IMG/VR virus record: IMGVR_UViG_3300037504_000286
Span: 1-40,443 of that record
Strand: one strand, 5' to 3'
Length of the DNA stretch: 40,443 bases
DNA from: a virus
Shown: piece after piece, positions 29,787 to 36,819 of the stretch
How positions within the stretch are numbered: the first letter of the stretch is position 1
Layout: every line of letters starts with the position of its first letter
Notes under the pieces: model-generated
What the model was told of the DNA's origin: nothing
What the model saw: the letters and a program-made list of their open reading frames with translations, nothing else
Database searches by the model: none
Translations under genes and position numbers: made by a program

Positions 29787-30752
29787 ATGAAAGAGCCAAC
29801 CGCGCCCGCAGTCGGGCCGACCAACGGCGTAGGGCAAGGCTTTGCCCTGGCCCTGAATCCGCGGTCGGCGGAAGACGCGATGAAGTGCGCCGACTGGATG
29901 GCGAAATCCAGCCTGGTGCCGAAGGCTTACGCTGGGAAGCCGGCTGATATCGTCATTGCCGCGGCCATGGGCGCACGCCTCGGGCTGGACCCGTTCAGCG
30001 CGCTCGCTGGTATTTCCGTCATTAATGGCCGCCCCGCTTTGTGGGGCGACTCGATGCTGGCGGTGTGCCAGCAGCGCCCCGACTGGGGCGGAATGACGGT
30101 GGAGTGGTCTGGTGAGGGCGACGCGCGCACTTGCGTAGTCACTGTGCGCCGCAAGGGGGTGCCGGACTACCCTGGCCGGTTCGGCGTCGCCGATGCCAAG
30201 CAGGCAGGCCTTTGGGGTAAGCAGGGTCCGTGGCAGCAATATCCTGAACGCATGATGGAGGTGCGCGCGCGCGCATTCGCACTGCGGGGCCAGTACGCTG
30301 ATGCGCTCGCTGGCTTCCACGCCCGCGAAGAGCTCGACGACGGCATGCTGCGTGAGGCGGAAGGCACCGTGGTCGCTGATCCGCAGCCGGCGCGCACCGG
30401 TGGCCAGGCCACAGCGCAGCAGCAGCCATCCCAGCAAGCCGCAGCGTCGGGCCGCCCCAAGCGTACGGCGCCGGCGGCCGAGCAGCAGCCGTCCGAGCAC
30501 CCGGCGATCGAGCACGCCCGTGGCCTGTACCAGCGCGTGAGCAGCGAGGACGCGACCAAGGCGGCCAATCTATTCGCGCGTGTGTCGCGGCTCTATGGCG
30601 CCGACAAGCCGCCGGAAATTGCCGCTGATCGACTCGACGATTTCGGCCAGGCCATCGCCGACCTGGCCAAGGCAGCCGGCCTCGAGGACATGCTGGCGAC
30701 CGTCGACCAGTGGGAGGCCGAGGTAGCGGCCATGGACGGGGGTGACGCATGA
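29787..30752 (+). CDS. RecT-like single-strand annealing recombinase
   Basis: A 321-residue protein. ADWMAKSSLVPKAYAGKPAD, then AAAMGARLGLDPFSALAGIS and VINGRPALWGDSMLAVCQQR, and FGVADAKQAGLWGKQGPWQQ followed by YPERMMEVRARAFALRGQYA form the standard pattern of a phage RecT-like protein that anneals single strands in recombination and replication. A Gln/Ala-rich linker (residues about 200-235) leads to a short helical C-terminal domain. GAGG-type sites precede ATG 29787. It overlaps the next gene by ATGA. Confidence 0.78.
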   Translation: MKEPTAPAVGPTNGVGQGFALALNPRSAEDAMKCADWMAKSSLVPKAYAGKPADIVIAAAMGARLGLDPFSALAGISVINGRPALWGDSMLAVCQQRPDWGGMTVEWSGEGDARTCVVTVRRKGVPDYPGRFGVADAKQAGLWGKQGPWQQYPERMMEVRARAFALRGQYADALAGFHAREELDDGMLREAEGTVVADPQPARTGGQATAQQQPSQQAAASGRPKRTAPAAEQQPSEHPAIEHARGLYQRVSSEDATKAANLFARVSRLYGADKPPEIAADRLDDFGQAIADLAKAAGLEDMLATVDQWEAEVAAMDGGDA

Positions 30753-31531
30753 GCCCTGCCCCCGTCATCGTCCGCCACGAGATCCCAGCCGAGATCGTGG
30801 CGCTGAGCCCTGAGACCGTGGCCGAGGTTGCCCGCCTGCTCGCGTCTGCCGAGGCGTGTGATGTCACCGATTTGCCGTCGCTGGAGGTCGCCGAGCATCT
30901 ATTCCGCGACATCGACGCGCTTGGCAAGTCTATCAGCGCCCAGCGCCTGGAGGTCACGCGGCCCCTTGACGCTCTCAAAAAACAGATAATGGCAGCCGAG
31001 CGCGACGCCACCAAAGCCCTGCAGCAGCGTCGCGAAGCGCTCGGCGGCCAAGTGCTGACGTTCCGTCGCAAGCTGGAGGCCGAGCGCCGCGAGGCCGAGC
31101 GCCGGGCTCGCGAGGAGGCCGAGCGTCGAGAGCGCGAGCGCCTGCAGCGGCAGCGCGAGCGGGAGGAGGCGGCACGCCGCGAGGCTGAGGAGCGTGCGGC
31201 GGCCGAAGCCGCACTTTTCGGCGGCGAGCCAGAGCCCGCGCCGGTGGTCGTGGAGCCGGAGCCCGAGCCGGAGCCCGAGCCGGCCGTGGCGATGCCTGCG
31301 GTGCCGGATGCGCCGGCGGCCGTGCGCGCCGTGCGCCGGACGCGCGTCGATATCTACGACGAGGCGGCGCTGGTCCGTGCCGCGTGCCAGTCTGGCGACG
31401 GGCGCCTGTACGGGCGCCAGGTGCTGACGATCGACAAGCGCGCCGCTGAGGCGCTGGCCAAAGCCGGCGTCGAGGTGCCCGGCGTGCGCCTGGTCGAGGT
31501 CGAGAGCATCGCGTCTAGCGGGAGGCGGTGA
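30749..31531 (+). CDS. Coiled-coil protein near the recombinase
   Basis: A 260-residue protein. The N-terminus resembles phage proteins found next to RecT-type genes (LRSISAQRLEVTRPLDALKK-like region), followed by an extended Arg/Glu coiled coil (about residues 100-155), a Pro-Glu repeat linker (EPEPEPEPEPAV) and a compact C-terminal domain (RVDIYDEAALVRAACQSGDG; VPGVRLVEVESIA). It may be a recombination accessory factor; no enzymatic motif is visible. Confidence 0.55.
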   Translation: MSPAPVIVRHEIPAEIVALSPETVAEVARLLASAEACDVTDLPSLEVAEHLFRDIDALGKSISAQRLEVTRPLDALKKQIMAAERDATKALQQRREALGGQVLTFRRKLEAERREAERRAREEAERRERERLQRQREREEAARREAEERAAAEAALFGGEPEPAPVVVEPEPEPEPEPAVAMPAVPDAPAAVRAVRRTRVDIYDEAALVRAACQSGDGRLYGRQVLTIDKRAAEALAKAGVEVPGVRLVEVESIASSGRR

Positions 31532-31534
31532 GGC

Positions 31535-32467
31535 ATGACCCTCCCTGAGCGCCTCGAATACATCCGCCCGTCCAGTATGGCCGCCATCGAGCTCTGCCCA
31601 GGCAGGGCGCTGATGGAGGCACGCGCATGTGCGCTGGTGCCGGCGCTGCGGGACGCATGCAGCCCGGCCGCGCGCCAGGGAACCCTGGGCCACGAGGTCG
31701 TGGCGCAGACGCTGTCGCTCATCTACCAGCGGCCGGACGGGTGGATGGATCTCGAGGCTGCCCAGACGCGCATGGCGCACGCCTTCGATTCGCTGGACCC
31801 ATGGAGCCGCGACAGTGCGCGCCGGTGCCTGAGCTACGGCGTAGCGCTCGTGGACCGCGAGGTGGCGCGGGTGGGCCAGGCCGGCGTGCATCTGTCCATT
31901 GAGCGGCATTTGTCCGGCCAGGGCATCGATATCGGTCGGGGTGGCACTGCCGACTTGGTAATCGTCACCGACGACAAGGCGGTGGTCGCCGACTGGAAGC
32001 TGTGTTTCCTCAGTCAGGGAGATGCGGCCGACCACCTGCAGCTCGCGTGTTACGCCGTCATGGCGTGGGACAAATACCAACCCAAGGCGGTCGAGATCCA
32101 CCTGGCCAACGGCCGCCGGCGCGAGTGGTCGAGCGCGATCTATGATGCGCACGCCATCGACCTAGCGCGCGATCGCGTGCAGCGCGCTGTTGCCGCTGCG
32201 CGGGCCGAGTGTCCACATCTGTCAGCAGGCATCGACCAGTGCCGCTACTGCAAGGCGCTGCCGCTCTGTCGCGCAGCGCGGGAGAGGATCATGCACGCAG
32301 CCCACAGCCAAGCGCTGTTTGGCGCGCAACCCGAAGACCGGATCCGTCTGGCTGAGGACGCCGCGCTAGCACGCAGGTTCGCCGAGGAGGCCAAGAACCT
32401 GCAGAAGATGTGGCGCAAGGAATTACGGACCAACCAATCACCCTCACATCAAGGAGCAATTCAGTGA
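31535..32467 (+). CDS. PD-(D/E)XK nuclease, DUF2800-like
   Basis: A 310-residue nuclease of the RecB/Cas4-like superfamily. Visible pieces are RPSSMAAIELCPGRALMEA (first Cys), GTLGHEVVA (His), TADLVIVTDDKAVVADWKLC (the D-x-K core), DHLQLACYAVMAW (Gln/Tyr motif) and CRYCKALPLCRAARE (C-terminal Cys cluster), so an iron-sulphur cluster is plausible. Such phage proteins partner single-strand annealers by resecting ends. It lies three bases after the coiled-coil gene. Confidence 0.78.
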   Translation: MTLPERLEYIRPSSMAAIELCPGRALMEARACALVPALRDACSPAARQGTLGHEVVAQTLSLIYQRPDGWMDLEAAQTRMAHAFDSLDPWSRDSARRCLSYGVALVDREVARVGQAGVHLSIERHLSGQGIDIGRGGTADLVIVTDDKAVVADWKLCFLSQGDAADHLQLACYAVMAWDKYQPKAVEIHLANGRRREWSSAIYDAHAIDLARDRVQRAVAAARAECPHLSAGIDQCRYCKALPLCRAARERIMHAAHSQALFGAQPEDRIRLAEDAALARRFAEEAKNLQKMWRKELRTNQSPSHQGAIQ

Positions 32468-33807
32468 GTCAAGAACAGACCATCCATGAACCGCCGGCCC
32501 TCCACATCGGCCAGCGGGTGCGCGATCGCCAGAGCGGCGACAAGGGCACCGTGATCGACATCAGCCATTGGAGCGACGAAGATCAGGATCACTTGGTGCC
32601 GGTGGCATTCGATAACGGCGAGGAGTTCAACGTCGGCATGCGGCTGCTGGTGATCGAGCCGACGGCCGAGCAGCCGCAGCCGGCGCATCGGCAGGCCGTG
32701 GTCGTCTACGCCGGCGATCCGATGACGGCAGAGGGCCAGTCGTGTATCTGGGGCCTGGGCGCCACTAATGACGCGGCGCTGGCCGACGCGCGGCGGTGGA
32801 TCCAGGACACGGACGGCGCCACAGACGAAGGGCTGCAGTGCGCGCCCGCCGATGAGGCATTGGCGGACTACATCGGCCGCGAAGGCACGCCTCCGCATGG
32901 ACAGTGGTCGTTGCGCGACGGACGGGCAGTGCTGGTACCGCCGCCGTGGGCCGGCACGTCTGCACAGGAGGAGGCGCCGCCTGTCGAGAGCGTCTCAGAC
33001 GACACGCCACCGCCGCCCGAGGAGGCGCCGGATATTCCGGCTGCGGACGAGGCGACCGAGGCCCCGGAGCCGGTACACCAGGTGGTGCAGGGCGAGGCGT
33101 CCGAGGTCGAGGCGCTGCGGGAGCGCGATAGCCAACTGCGCGCGCTCGCCAAGGTGCATCGGGATTTGCGCACTCAGGCCGCAGACCTGCAGACGGAGCT
33201 GAACGGGCTGCGCCAGCGGATGAAGGACATCACCCAGCGCATGGAAGACCTAGCCATCGACCAGGTGCAGACGCGATTCCTGAGCGCTGACGGCACGGTC
33301 GAGAGCGAGGTCGCCGACCTGTTCCAAGGCCAGGACGGTGACGACGATGCTGGCGACGTCGACCCCGAGGCCGAGACCCAGCGCATCGAGCGGGCCGATG
33401 ACGCCGACCAGGCCGAGCGCCGCGTCAGCCTCGCCGATCTGGGCGGCACGGTGGAGGAGCTCGACGCGTCCTATCGCAGCGCGCCGCCATCAGACGTCGA
33501 CGCGCCGGCCAAGGTCACGGTGGTCGACCGGCCGGATCGCGCGTACCTGGTCGTTGACTGCGTCGATGACGAGCAGGGCGACGGCGACATCTACTCCCTT
33601 GCCCCGCTCTACACGCGCGACGAGTGGCAGCAGCTGCACGGCGAGGCGATCGGCGGCACGCTGCGGGGACCAGCCGACGGATTGCAGACGTACGTCGAGG
33701 CGCACGGGCGCTTGGCCGGCGTCGAAGTCAAGGTCGGCCGTCGCATCATGGTAGTCGGGCCCGATGGCGACTGGCTTAGCGTCGCGGTTCCGGCGGGCGA
33801 GGAGTAG
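32464..33807 (+). CDS. Large multidomain hypothetical early protein
   Basis: A 447-residue acidic protein. The N-terminus has a small beta domain (IGQRVRDRQSGDKGTVIDIS), then a Pro/Glu-rich linker, a coiled coil (QLRALAKVHRDLRTQAADLQ onwards), an Asp-rich stretch (QDGDDDAGDVDPEAE) and a C-terminal beta domain (ADGLQTYVEAHGRLAGVEVK; GPDGDWLSVAVP). AAGGAG precedes GTG 32464, which overlaps the nuclease stop. It is the last phage-type gene before the integron cassettes; attC0 begins 14 bases after its stop. Function unknown. Confidence 0.55.
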   Translation: MSQEQTIHEPPALHIGQRVRDRQSGDKGTVIDISHWSDEDQDHLVPVAFDNGEEFNVGMRLLVIEPTAEQPQPAHRQAVVVYAGDPMTAEGQSCIWGLGATNDAALADARRWIQDTDGATDEGLQCAPADEALADYIGREGTPPHGQWSLRDGRAVLVPPPWAGTSAQEEAPPVESVSDDTPPPPEEAPDIPAADEATEAPEPVHQVVQGEASEVEALRERDSQLRALAKVHRDLRTQAADLQTELNGLRQRMKDITQRMEDLAIDQVQTRFLSADGTVESEVADLFQGQDGDDDAGDVDPEAETQRIERADDADQAERRVSLADLGGTVEELDASYRSAPPSDVDAPAKVTVVDRPDRAYLVVDCVDDEQGDGDIYSLAPLYTRDEWQQLHGEAIGGTLRGPADGLQTYVEAHGRLAGVEVKVGRRIMVVGPDGDWLSVAVPAGEE

Positions 33808-33820
33808 GACCACCCGACGC

Positions 33821-33874
33821 GCCCAACCCAGCGATCAGCGGCGCGTAAGCGTCCGCTGAATTGCCTGGTTAGGC
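33821..33874 (+). other. attC site 0
   Basis: R'' GCCCAAC (33821-33827) and R' GTTAGGC (33868-33874), 54 bp. The inner arms ATCAGCGG and CCGCTGAATT form an imperfect stem. It differs from attC1 by only a few bases. It follows the last upstream phage gene. Confidence 0.85.
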
Positions 33875-33899
33875 CAGGCCAATCACCCAGGAGTACACT

Positions 33900-34367
33900 A
33901 TGCATATGACCGCAACCCTGTCGCCATGCCGAACATATCGGTACGACCTCACCCGCCGATGGGGCGAGGGCCCGCTATGTGCTTTCATTGGGCTCAATCC
34001 CTCGACTGCGGATGAGACGACCGACGATCCCACCATTCGCCGGTGCATCGGATTTGCTCGCGATTGGGGATGTGGCCAACTGGTGATGCTGAACGCATAC
34101 GCCTACAGAGCGACCAACCCCCGCGATATGAAGCGATCCGCAGACCCAATAGGCCCAAACAACGACGCCGCCCTCCGCTGGTGGTCTGGAAAGGCCAGTG
34201 TGGTGGTTGCAGCATGGGGGACCCATTGCGATCCATCGCGAGCCCAGGCGATTCGGGCGATGATCCCTGAACTACATTATTTGCGCCTGACCAAGCACGG
34301 ACAACCGTCGCATCCGCTGTATTTGCCCAGGGCGCTTACGCCACAGCCGTGGCCCCACGACGCCTAA
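33900..34367 (+). CDS. Cassette 1: DUF1643 family protein
   Basis: A 155-residue protein of the DUF1643 family: CAFIGLNPSTADETTDDPTI, then RCIGFARDWGCGQLVMLNAY and NPRDMKRSADPIGPNND are its hallmark segments. The family is common in integron cassettes and phages; its biochemical role is not established. AGGAG at 33889-33893 precedes the ATG. The TAA stop lies within the R'' box of attC1 (GCCTAAC), as in many cassette ORFs. Confidence 0.85.
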   Translation: MHMTATLSPCRTYRYDLTRRWGEGPLCAFIGLNPSTADETTDDPTIRRCIGFARDWGCGQLVMLNAYAYRATNPRDMKRSADPIGPNNDAALRWWSGKASVVVAAWGTHCDPSRAQAIRAMIPELHYLRLTKHGQPSHPLYLPRALTPQPWPHDA

Positions 34368-34416
34368 CCCCAGCGATCAGCGGCGCGTCAGCGTCCGCTG
34401 AATTGCCTGGTTAGGC
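34362..34416 (+). other. attC site 1
   Basis: R'' GCCTAAC (34362-34368) and R' GTTAGGC (34410-34416), 55 bp. The R'' box is the exact reverse complement of the box that opens cassette 1. Arms GCGATCAGCGG and CCGCTGAATTGC pair with one extra base on one side, the extrahelical base needed by integron integrases. Confidence 0.9.
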
Positions 34417-34429
34417 GAAGGAGATAGAC

Positions 34430-34792
34430 ATGGCAGACATTGATCGAACACAACTAGAGGCTGCTGCGCGGCGCCTTCGTGATGCAGAGTGGATCGGAGC
34501 GACGATCGACTCGTGCACTGGTGACATCTTGCCACCTACGGGCGATATGGGAGAGCTGATGCATGCAGGGATTCAGGCGCGCAGTGCCATCCTTGCCGCA
34601 CTGCGCGCCCATCCGGCGCAGCCGGTAAATGCGTCGACGCTTGGGTCGTATTGGGCGGGATACTGCCCGACCTGTGCGTGGCGCGGCAGTAGCGAGCACG
34701 CTGACGGTGGAGAGCCCACCATGGCTGGCGATTTCAGTGAGGTGATTTGTCCAATCTGTGGCACGGAGCTGGAAGAAACGAAAACCGCCTAA
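34430..34792 (+). CDS. Cassette 2: small protein with C-terminal zinc ribbon
   Basis: A 120-residue protein. The N-terminal helical part (DRTQLEAAARRLRDAEWIGA; MHAGIQARSAILAALRAHP) is followed by a zinc-ribbon pair, CPTCAWRG and CPICGTELE, about 30 residues apart. AAGGAG precedes the ATG. The stop lies inside the R'' box of attC2. Function unknown; such single-domain unknowns are usual cassette cargo. Confidence 0.72.
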   Translation: MADIDRTQLEAAARRLRDAEWIGATIDSCTGDILPPTGDMGELMHAGIQARSAILAALRAHPAQPVNASTLGSYWAGYCPTCAWRGSSEHADGGEPTMAGDFSEVICPICGTELEETKTA

Positions 34793-34843
34793 CCCCAGCG
34801 ATCAGCGGCGGCGGAGCCGTCCGCTGCATTGCCGTTGTTAGGT
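34787..34843 (+). other. attC site 2
   Basis: R'' GCCTAAC (34787-34793) and R' GTTAGGT (34837-34843), 57 bp. The R'' box complements the box opening cassette 2; the R' box opens cassette 3. The terminal loop (GGCGGAGCC) differs from attC0 and attC1. Confidence 0.88.
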
Positions 34844-34863
34844 GTGAACACGGAGAGGACGAC

Positions 34864-35103
34864 ATGAGCCACCCAATACTAAAGACATATGTCTATTGTG
34901 AAGATAAAGTGTTCTTCGTGAGCACTATAGAGCGAGAATATGATACTTATGAAGGCACGTTCGGCGGCGAGGAAACTATCGCCTGGGAGATGGATGGGGA
35001 AGCCCGAGGCAAGCAGATATACCAAGGCGGCGGAATGCAGTCGCACTTTGACGTATGCCGCAGACTGGCCTTAGATGGGCATACGGACCCATATGACGAC
35101 TGA
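34864..35103 (+). CDS. Cassette 3: hypothetical 79-residue protein
   Basis: A small acidic protein (LKTYVYCEDKVFFVSTIERE; GEETIAWEMDGEARGKQIYQ) with clearly more A and T than the surrounding phage genes, suggesting separate origin. GGAGAGGACG precedes ATG 34864. The stop is followed by attC3 after one base. Function unknown. Confidence 0.7.
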   Translation: MSHPILKTYVYCEDKVFFVSTIEREYDTYEGTFGGEETIAWEMDGEARGKQIYQGGGMQSHFDVCRRLALDGHTDPYDD

Positions 35104-35104
35104 C

Positions 35105-35165
35105 ACCTAACCGACCAAGATCAGTGGCGCCACGAAGTGGCGTCCGCTGGAGCGCCTTGTTGGGC
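35105..35165 (+). other. attC site 3
   Basis: R'' ACCTAAC (35105-35111) is the exact reverse complement of the GTTAGGT box opening cassette 3. R' GTTGGGC (35159-35165) opens cassette 4. The site is 61 bp; the inner stem is TGGCGCCACGAAGTGGCG. Confidence 0.85.
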
Positions 35166-35211
35166 GGCAGTTCCGGCGATTCACCAACCTAATAGCCCAC
35201 GGGAGCAACAA

Positions 35212-35358
35212 ATGGAACCTTGTTACACGCACACGACAAAGATCGGGCCAGCTCCGAAGGCCGATGATGACGGCGGTAATCCGTGGATCCATCGGTGGCA
35301 CTACAGCGATGGATCGTACCGAGACGTGGTGGTCGGTGCATTACACAGAGCGGGGTAA
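35212..35358 (+). CDS. Cassette 4: 48-residue protein
   Basis: A small protein (MEPCYTHTTKIGPAPKADDD, then WIHRWHYSDGSYRDVVVGAL) with GGGAG before ATG 35212. Short ORFs of this kind are common in cassettes. About 30 bases separate the stop from the truncated attC4. Function unknown. Confidence 0.6.
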   Translation: MEPCYTHTTKIGPAPKADDDGGNPWIHRWHYSDGSYRDVVVGALHRAG

Positions 35359-35391
35359 CCTGCAGGGCGGTGGACACAAGGACACGAGGCC

Positions 35392-35411
35392 GCCTAACAC
35401 CCCTGATCAGA
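35392..35411 (+). other. Truncated attC site 4 (left half only)
   Basis: R'' GCCTAAC (35392-35398) is followed by CCCCTGATCAG, sharing the GATCAG element of the other attC sites, but no L' or GTTRRRY box follows before the next gene. The right half was lost at the junction with phage DNA. Confidence 0.7.
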
Positions 35412-35421
35412 AGACACCTCT

Positions 35422-35724
35422 ATGAACAGCATTAGAAAGACTCCCATGCTAATTGAGATCAATGCCGGCCACACCATCATTACGGTGGACCGTATCGCCG
35501 CAGTCCATGCCACCACCAGCGGGCGCACGAAATCGCTGTCGGTCCACGTCGCGCACTCAGCGCCGCTGCATATCCCGTACGGCGAGGATGCGGACCGCTG
35601 CGCCGCCGATCTGCATCGGCTGAGCGAGGCGCTGCGTGAGCTGCACGGCCGGCCTGCAGAGACCTGCCAGGAGGTGGTCGACCAGATCATGAGCGAGCCG
35701 CATCCGGATGGGGGGCCGTGGTGA
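35422..35724 (+). CDS. Hypothetical protein at the right cassette junction
   Basis: A 100-residue protein. From ATG 35446 it reads MLIEINAGHTIITVDRIAAV and ends with a helix (ADLHRLSEALRELHGRP), a small alpha-beta domain. The ribosome site before ATG 35422 is poor, and the first eight residues may stem from the junction with the truncated attC; ATG 35446 could be the original start. It overlaps the RusA gene by GTGA. Confidence 0.55.
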   Translation: MNSIRKTPMLIEINAGHTIITVDRIAAVHATTSGRTKSLSVHVAHSAPLHIPYGEDADRCAADLHRLSEALRELHGRPAETCQEVVDQIMSEPHPDGGPW

Positions 35725-36227
35725 TACGCCTCGAGGCCCTGCCCCTGCCATGCCCGGTCAATGCCATGTGGCGCTCCATCCAGACCGGCCGCTATTCCCG
35801 CACGGTGCTGTCGAAGCGCGCCCGCGAGCGCCGCGACCTCATCGTCGAGCAGATCCACCAGCGGCTGGGTGGACGGCCTGAGCCCATGGCAGGCAGCGTG
35901 GCGGTGCAGATGACTGTCACGCCGAGGGACAAGCGCACGCCGGACGTGGACGCCCACATCAAACACCTCCTGGACTGCCTGGCGCATGCCGGGATTTACG
36001 AGGACGACCGACAGGTGACCGCCGTGTACGTCGAGCGGATGCCGACGCCGCAGCACCCGGGCAGTGTGACGGTGGAGGTGTGGCCGATCCACGATGACCC
36101 ACCGCCGGCCGACGAGGCGGGGCAGACCGAGCTGGCGTTCGACGTGGTGGACGACGCCGCGATCGCCGTCAGCACGCCAAGAGGACGCCCGCCAGGGCCG
36201 GTCGTAGAGGAGGAGGCGCCATGGTGA
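35721..36227 (+). CDS. rusA: RusA-family Holliday junction resolvase
   Basis: A 168-residue endonuclease that resolves branched DNA from recombination or replication. PLPCPVNAMWRS is the N-terminal motif, and KRTPDVDAHIKHLLDCLAHA followed by GIYEDDRQV carries the acidic residues of the active site (Asp in PDVD and EDDRQV). The C-terminal 50 residues are an extra, weakly ordered extension. It starts with GTG inside the preceding stop. Confidence 0.88.
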   Translation: MIRLEALPLPCPVNAMWRSIQTGRYSRTVLSKRARERRDLIVEQIHQRLGGRPEPMAGSVAVQMTVTPRDKRTPDVDAHIKHLLDCLAHAGIYEDDRQVTAVYVERMPTPQHPGSVTVEVWPIHDDPPPADEAGQTELAFDVVDDAAIAVSTPRGRPPGPVVEEEAPW

Positions 36228-36547
36228 CTACACAGACCGATCGCGCAGCAGGAGGAGGACCGCCAAGCGGCTTGGCGCTGGCCCTGGTGACCGGAGTGCA
36301 CGCCGACCCTGCACCGGTGACCTGCGCGACCCACATTGTCGAGGTGCCGCCCGATGAGGTGCTGCGCCGCATCGATCCGCGCACCGGCCACGCCGTCGAG
36401 CGCTGCCACGCCCGATGCGTGGCGCGCGGCGAGACCGTGAGCTACTGCGACAGGCGCTGGCGCGTCGTCAAGGCCGGGCGCTGGGGCGCCTGGCTGGTGT
36501 GGTCTGACTCCGTGGTGCAGCGGACGCAGGAGGGCAGCACCTCGTGA
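36221..36547 (+). CDS. Hypothetical 108-residue protein
   Basis: A small protein with an Asp/Pro-rich start and a compact C-terminal beta part (HARCVARGETVSYCDRRWRV; VKAGRWGAWLVWSDSVVQR). AGGAGGAGG precedes the ATG. It lies between RusA and the primase-helicase and is coupled to the next gene by GTGA. No family recognised. Confidence 0.55.
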   Translation: MVTTQTDRAAGGGPPSGLALALVTGVHADPAPVTCATHIVEVPPDEVLRRIDPRTGHAVERCHARCVARGETVSYCDRRWRVVKAGRWGAWLVWSDSVVQRTQEGSTS

Positions 36548-36819
36548 GTCCACCACGCATCCGACCGCATATCCCAGCGCAATCCTACCGCCCGGCTGCG
36601 CACGACCGCACGCCGGGCGATCGCGTGCTGGTTCAGACCTGTGCCGGCGACCTGGTCAGCCTGCGCGGCACCGACTCCGTGGTGCGGCGCGTGCGCGCCA
36701 GCGGCGAGCCCGGGCGCGGCATCCGCATCGTCGCCGACGCCTCGACGGCCGTCGCCGGCGAGATCATCGAGAAGCGAGGCCCGCGTGGCTTCGCGTGGGG
36801 GATGGTATTGCAGCGATGA
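36544..36819 (+). CDS. Hypothetical 91-residue basic protein
   Basis: A small basic, beta-rich protein (RPHIPAQSYRPAAHDRTPGD; LVQTCAGDLVSLRGTDSVVR) starting at GTG 36544 and ending in ATGA with the primase-helicase gene. A role as a replication accessory protein would fit its place but is not supported by a motif. Confidence 0.5.
   Translation: MSPPRIRPHIPAQSYRPAAHDRTPGDRVLVQTCAGDLVSLRGTDSVVRRVRASGEPGRGIRIVADASTAVAGEIIEKRGPRGFAWGMVLQR

Larger units (their letters stand above)
33821..35411 (+). mobile_element. Integron gene-cassette array without integrase (CALIN) in the phage
   Basis: Four complete attC sites and one truncated attC separate four small ORFs. Complete sites are 54-61 bp, bounded by RYYYAAC and GTTRRRY boxes, with an imperfect inner stem and extrahelical base. 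For cassettes 1, 2 and 3 the box at the start and the box at the end are exact reverse complements, the sign of authentic cassettes. ORF stops fall inside or next to the R'' box. No integrase gene is present in the window. Confidence 0.88.
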
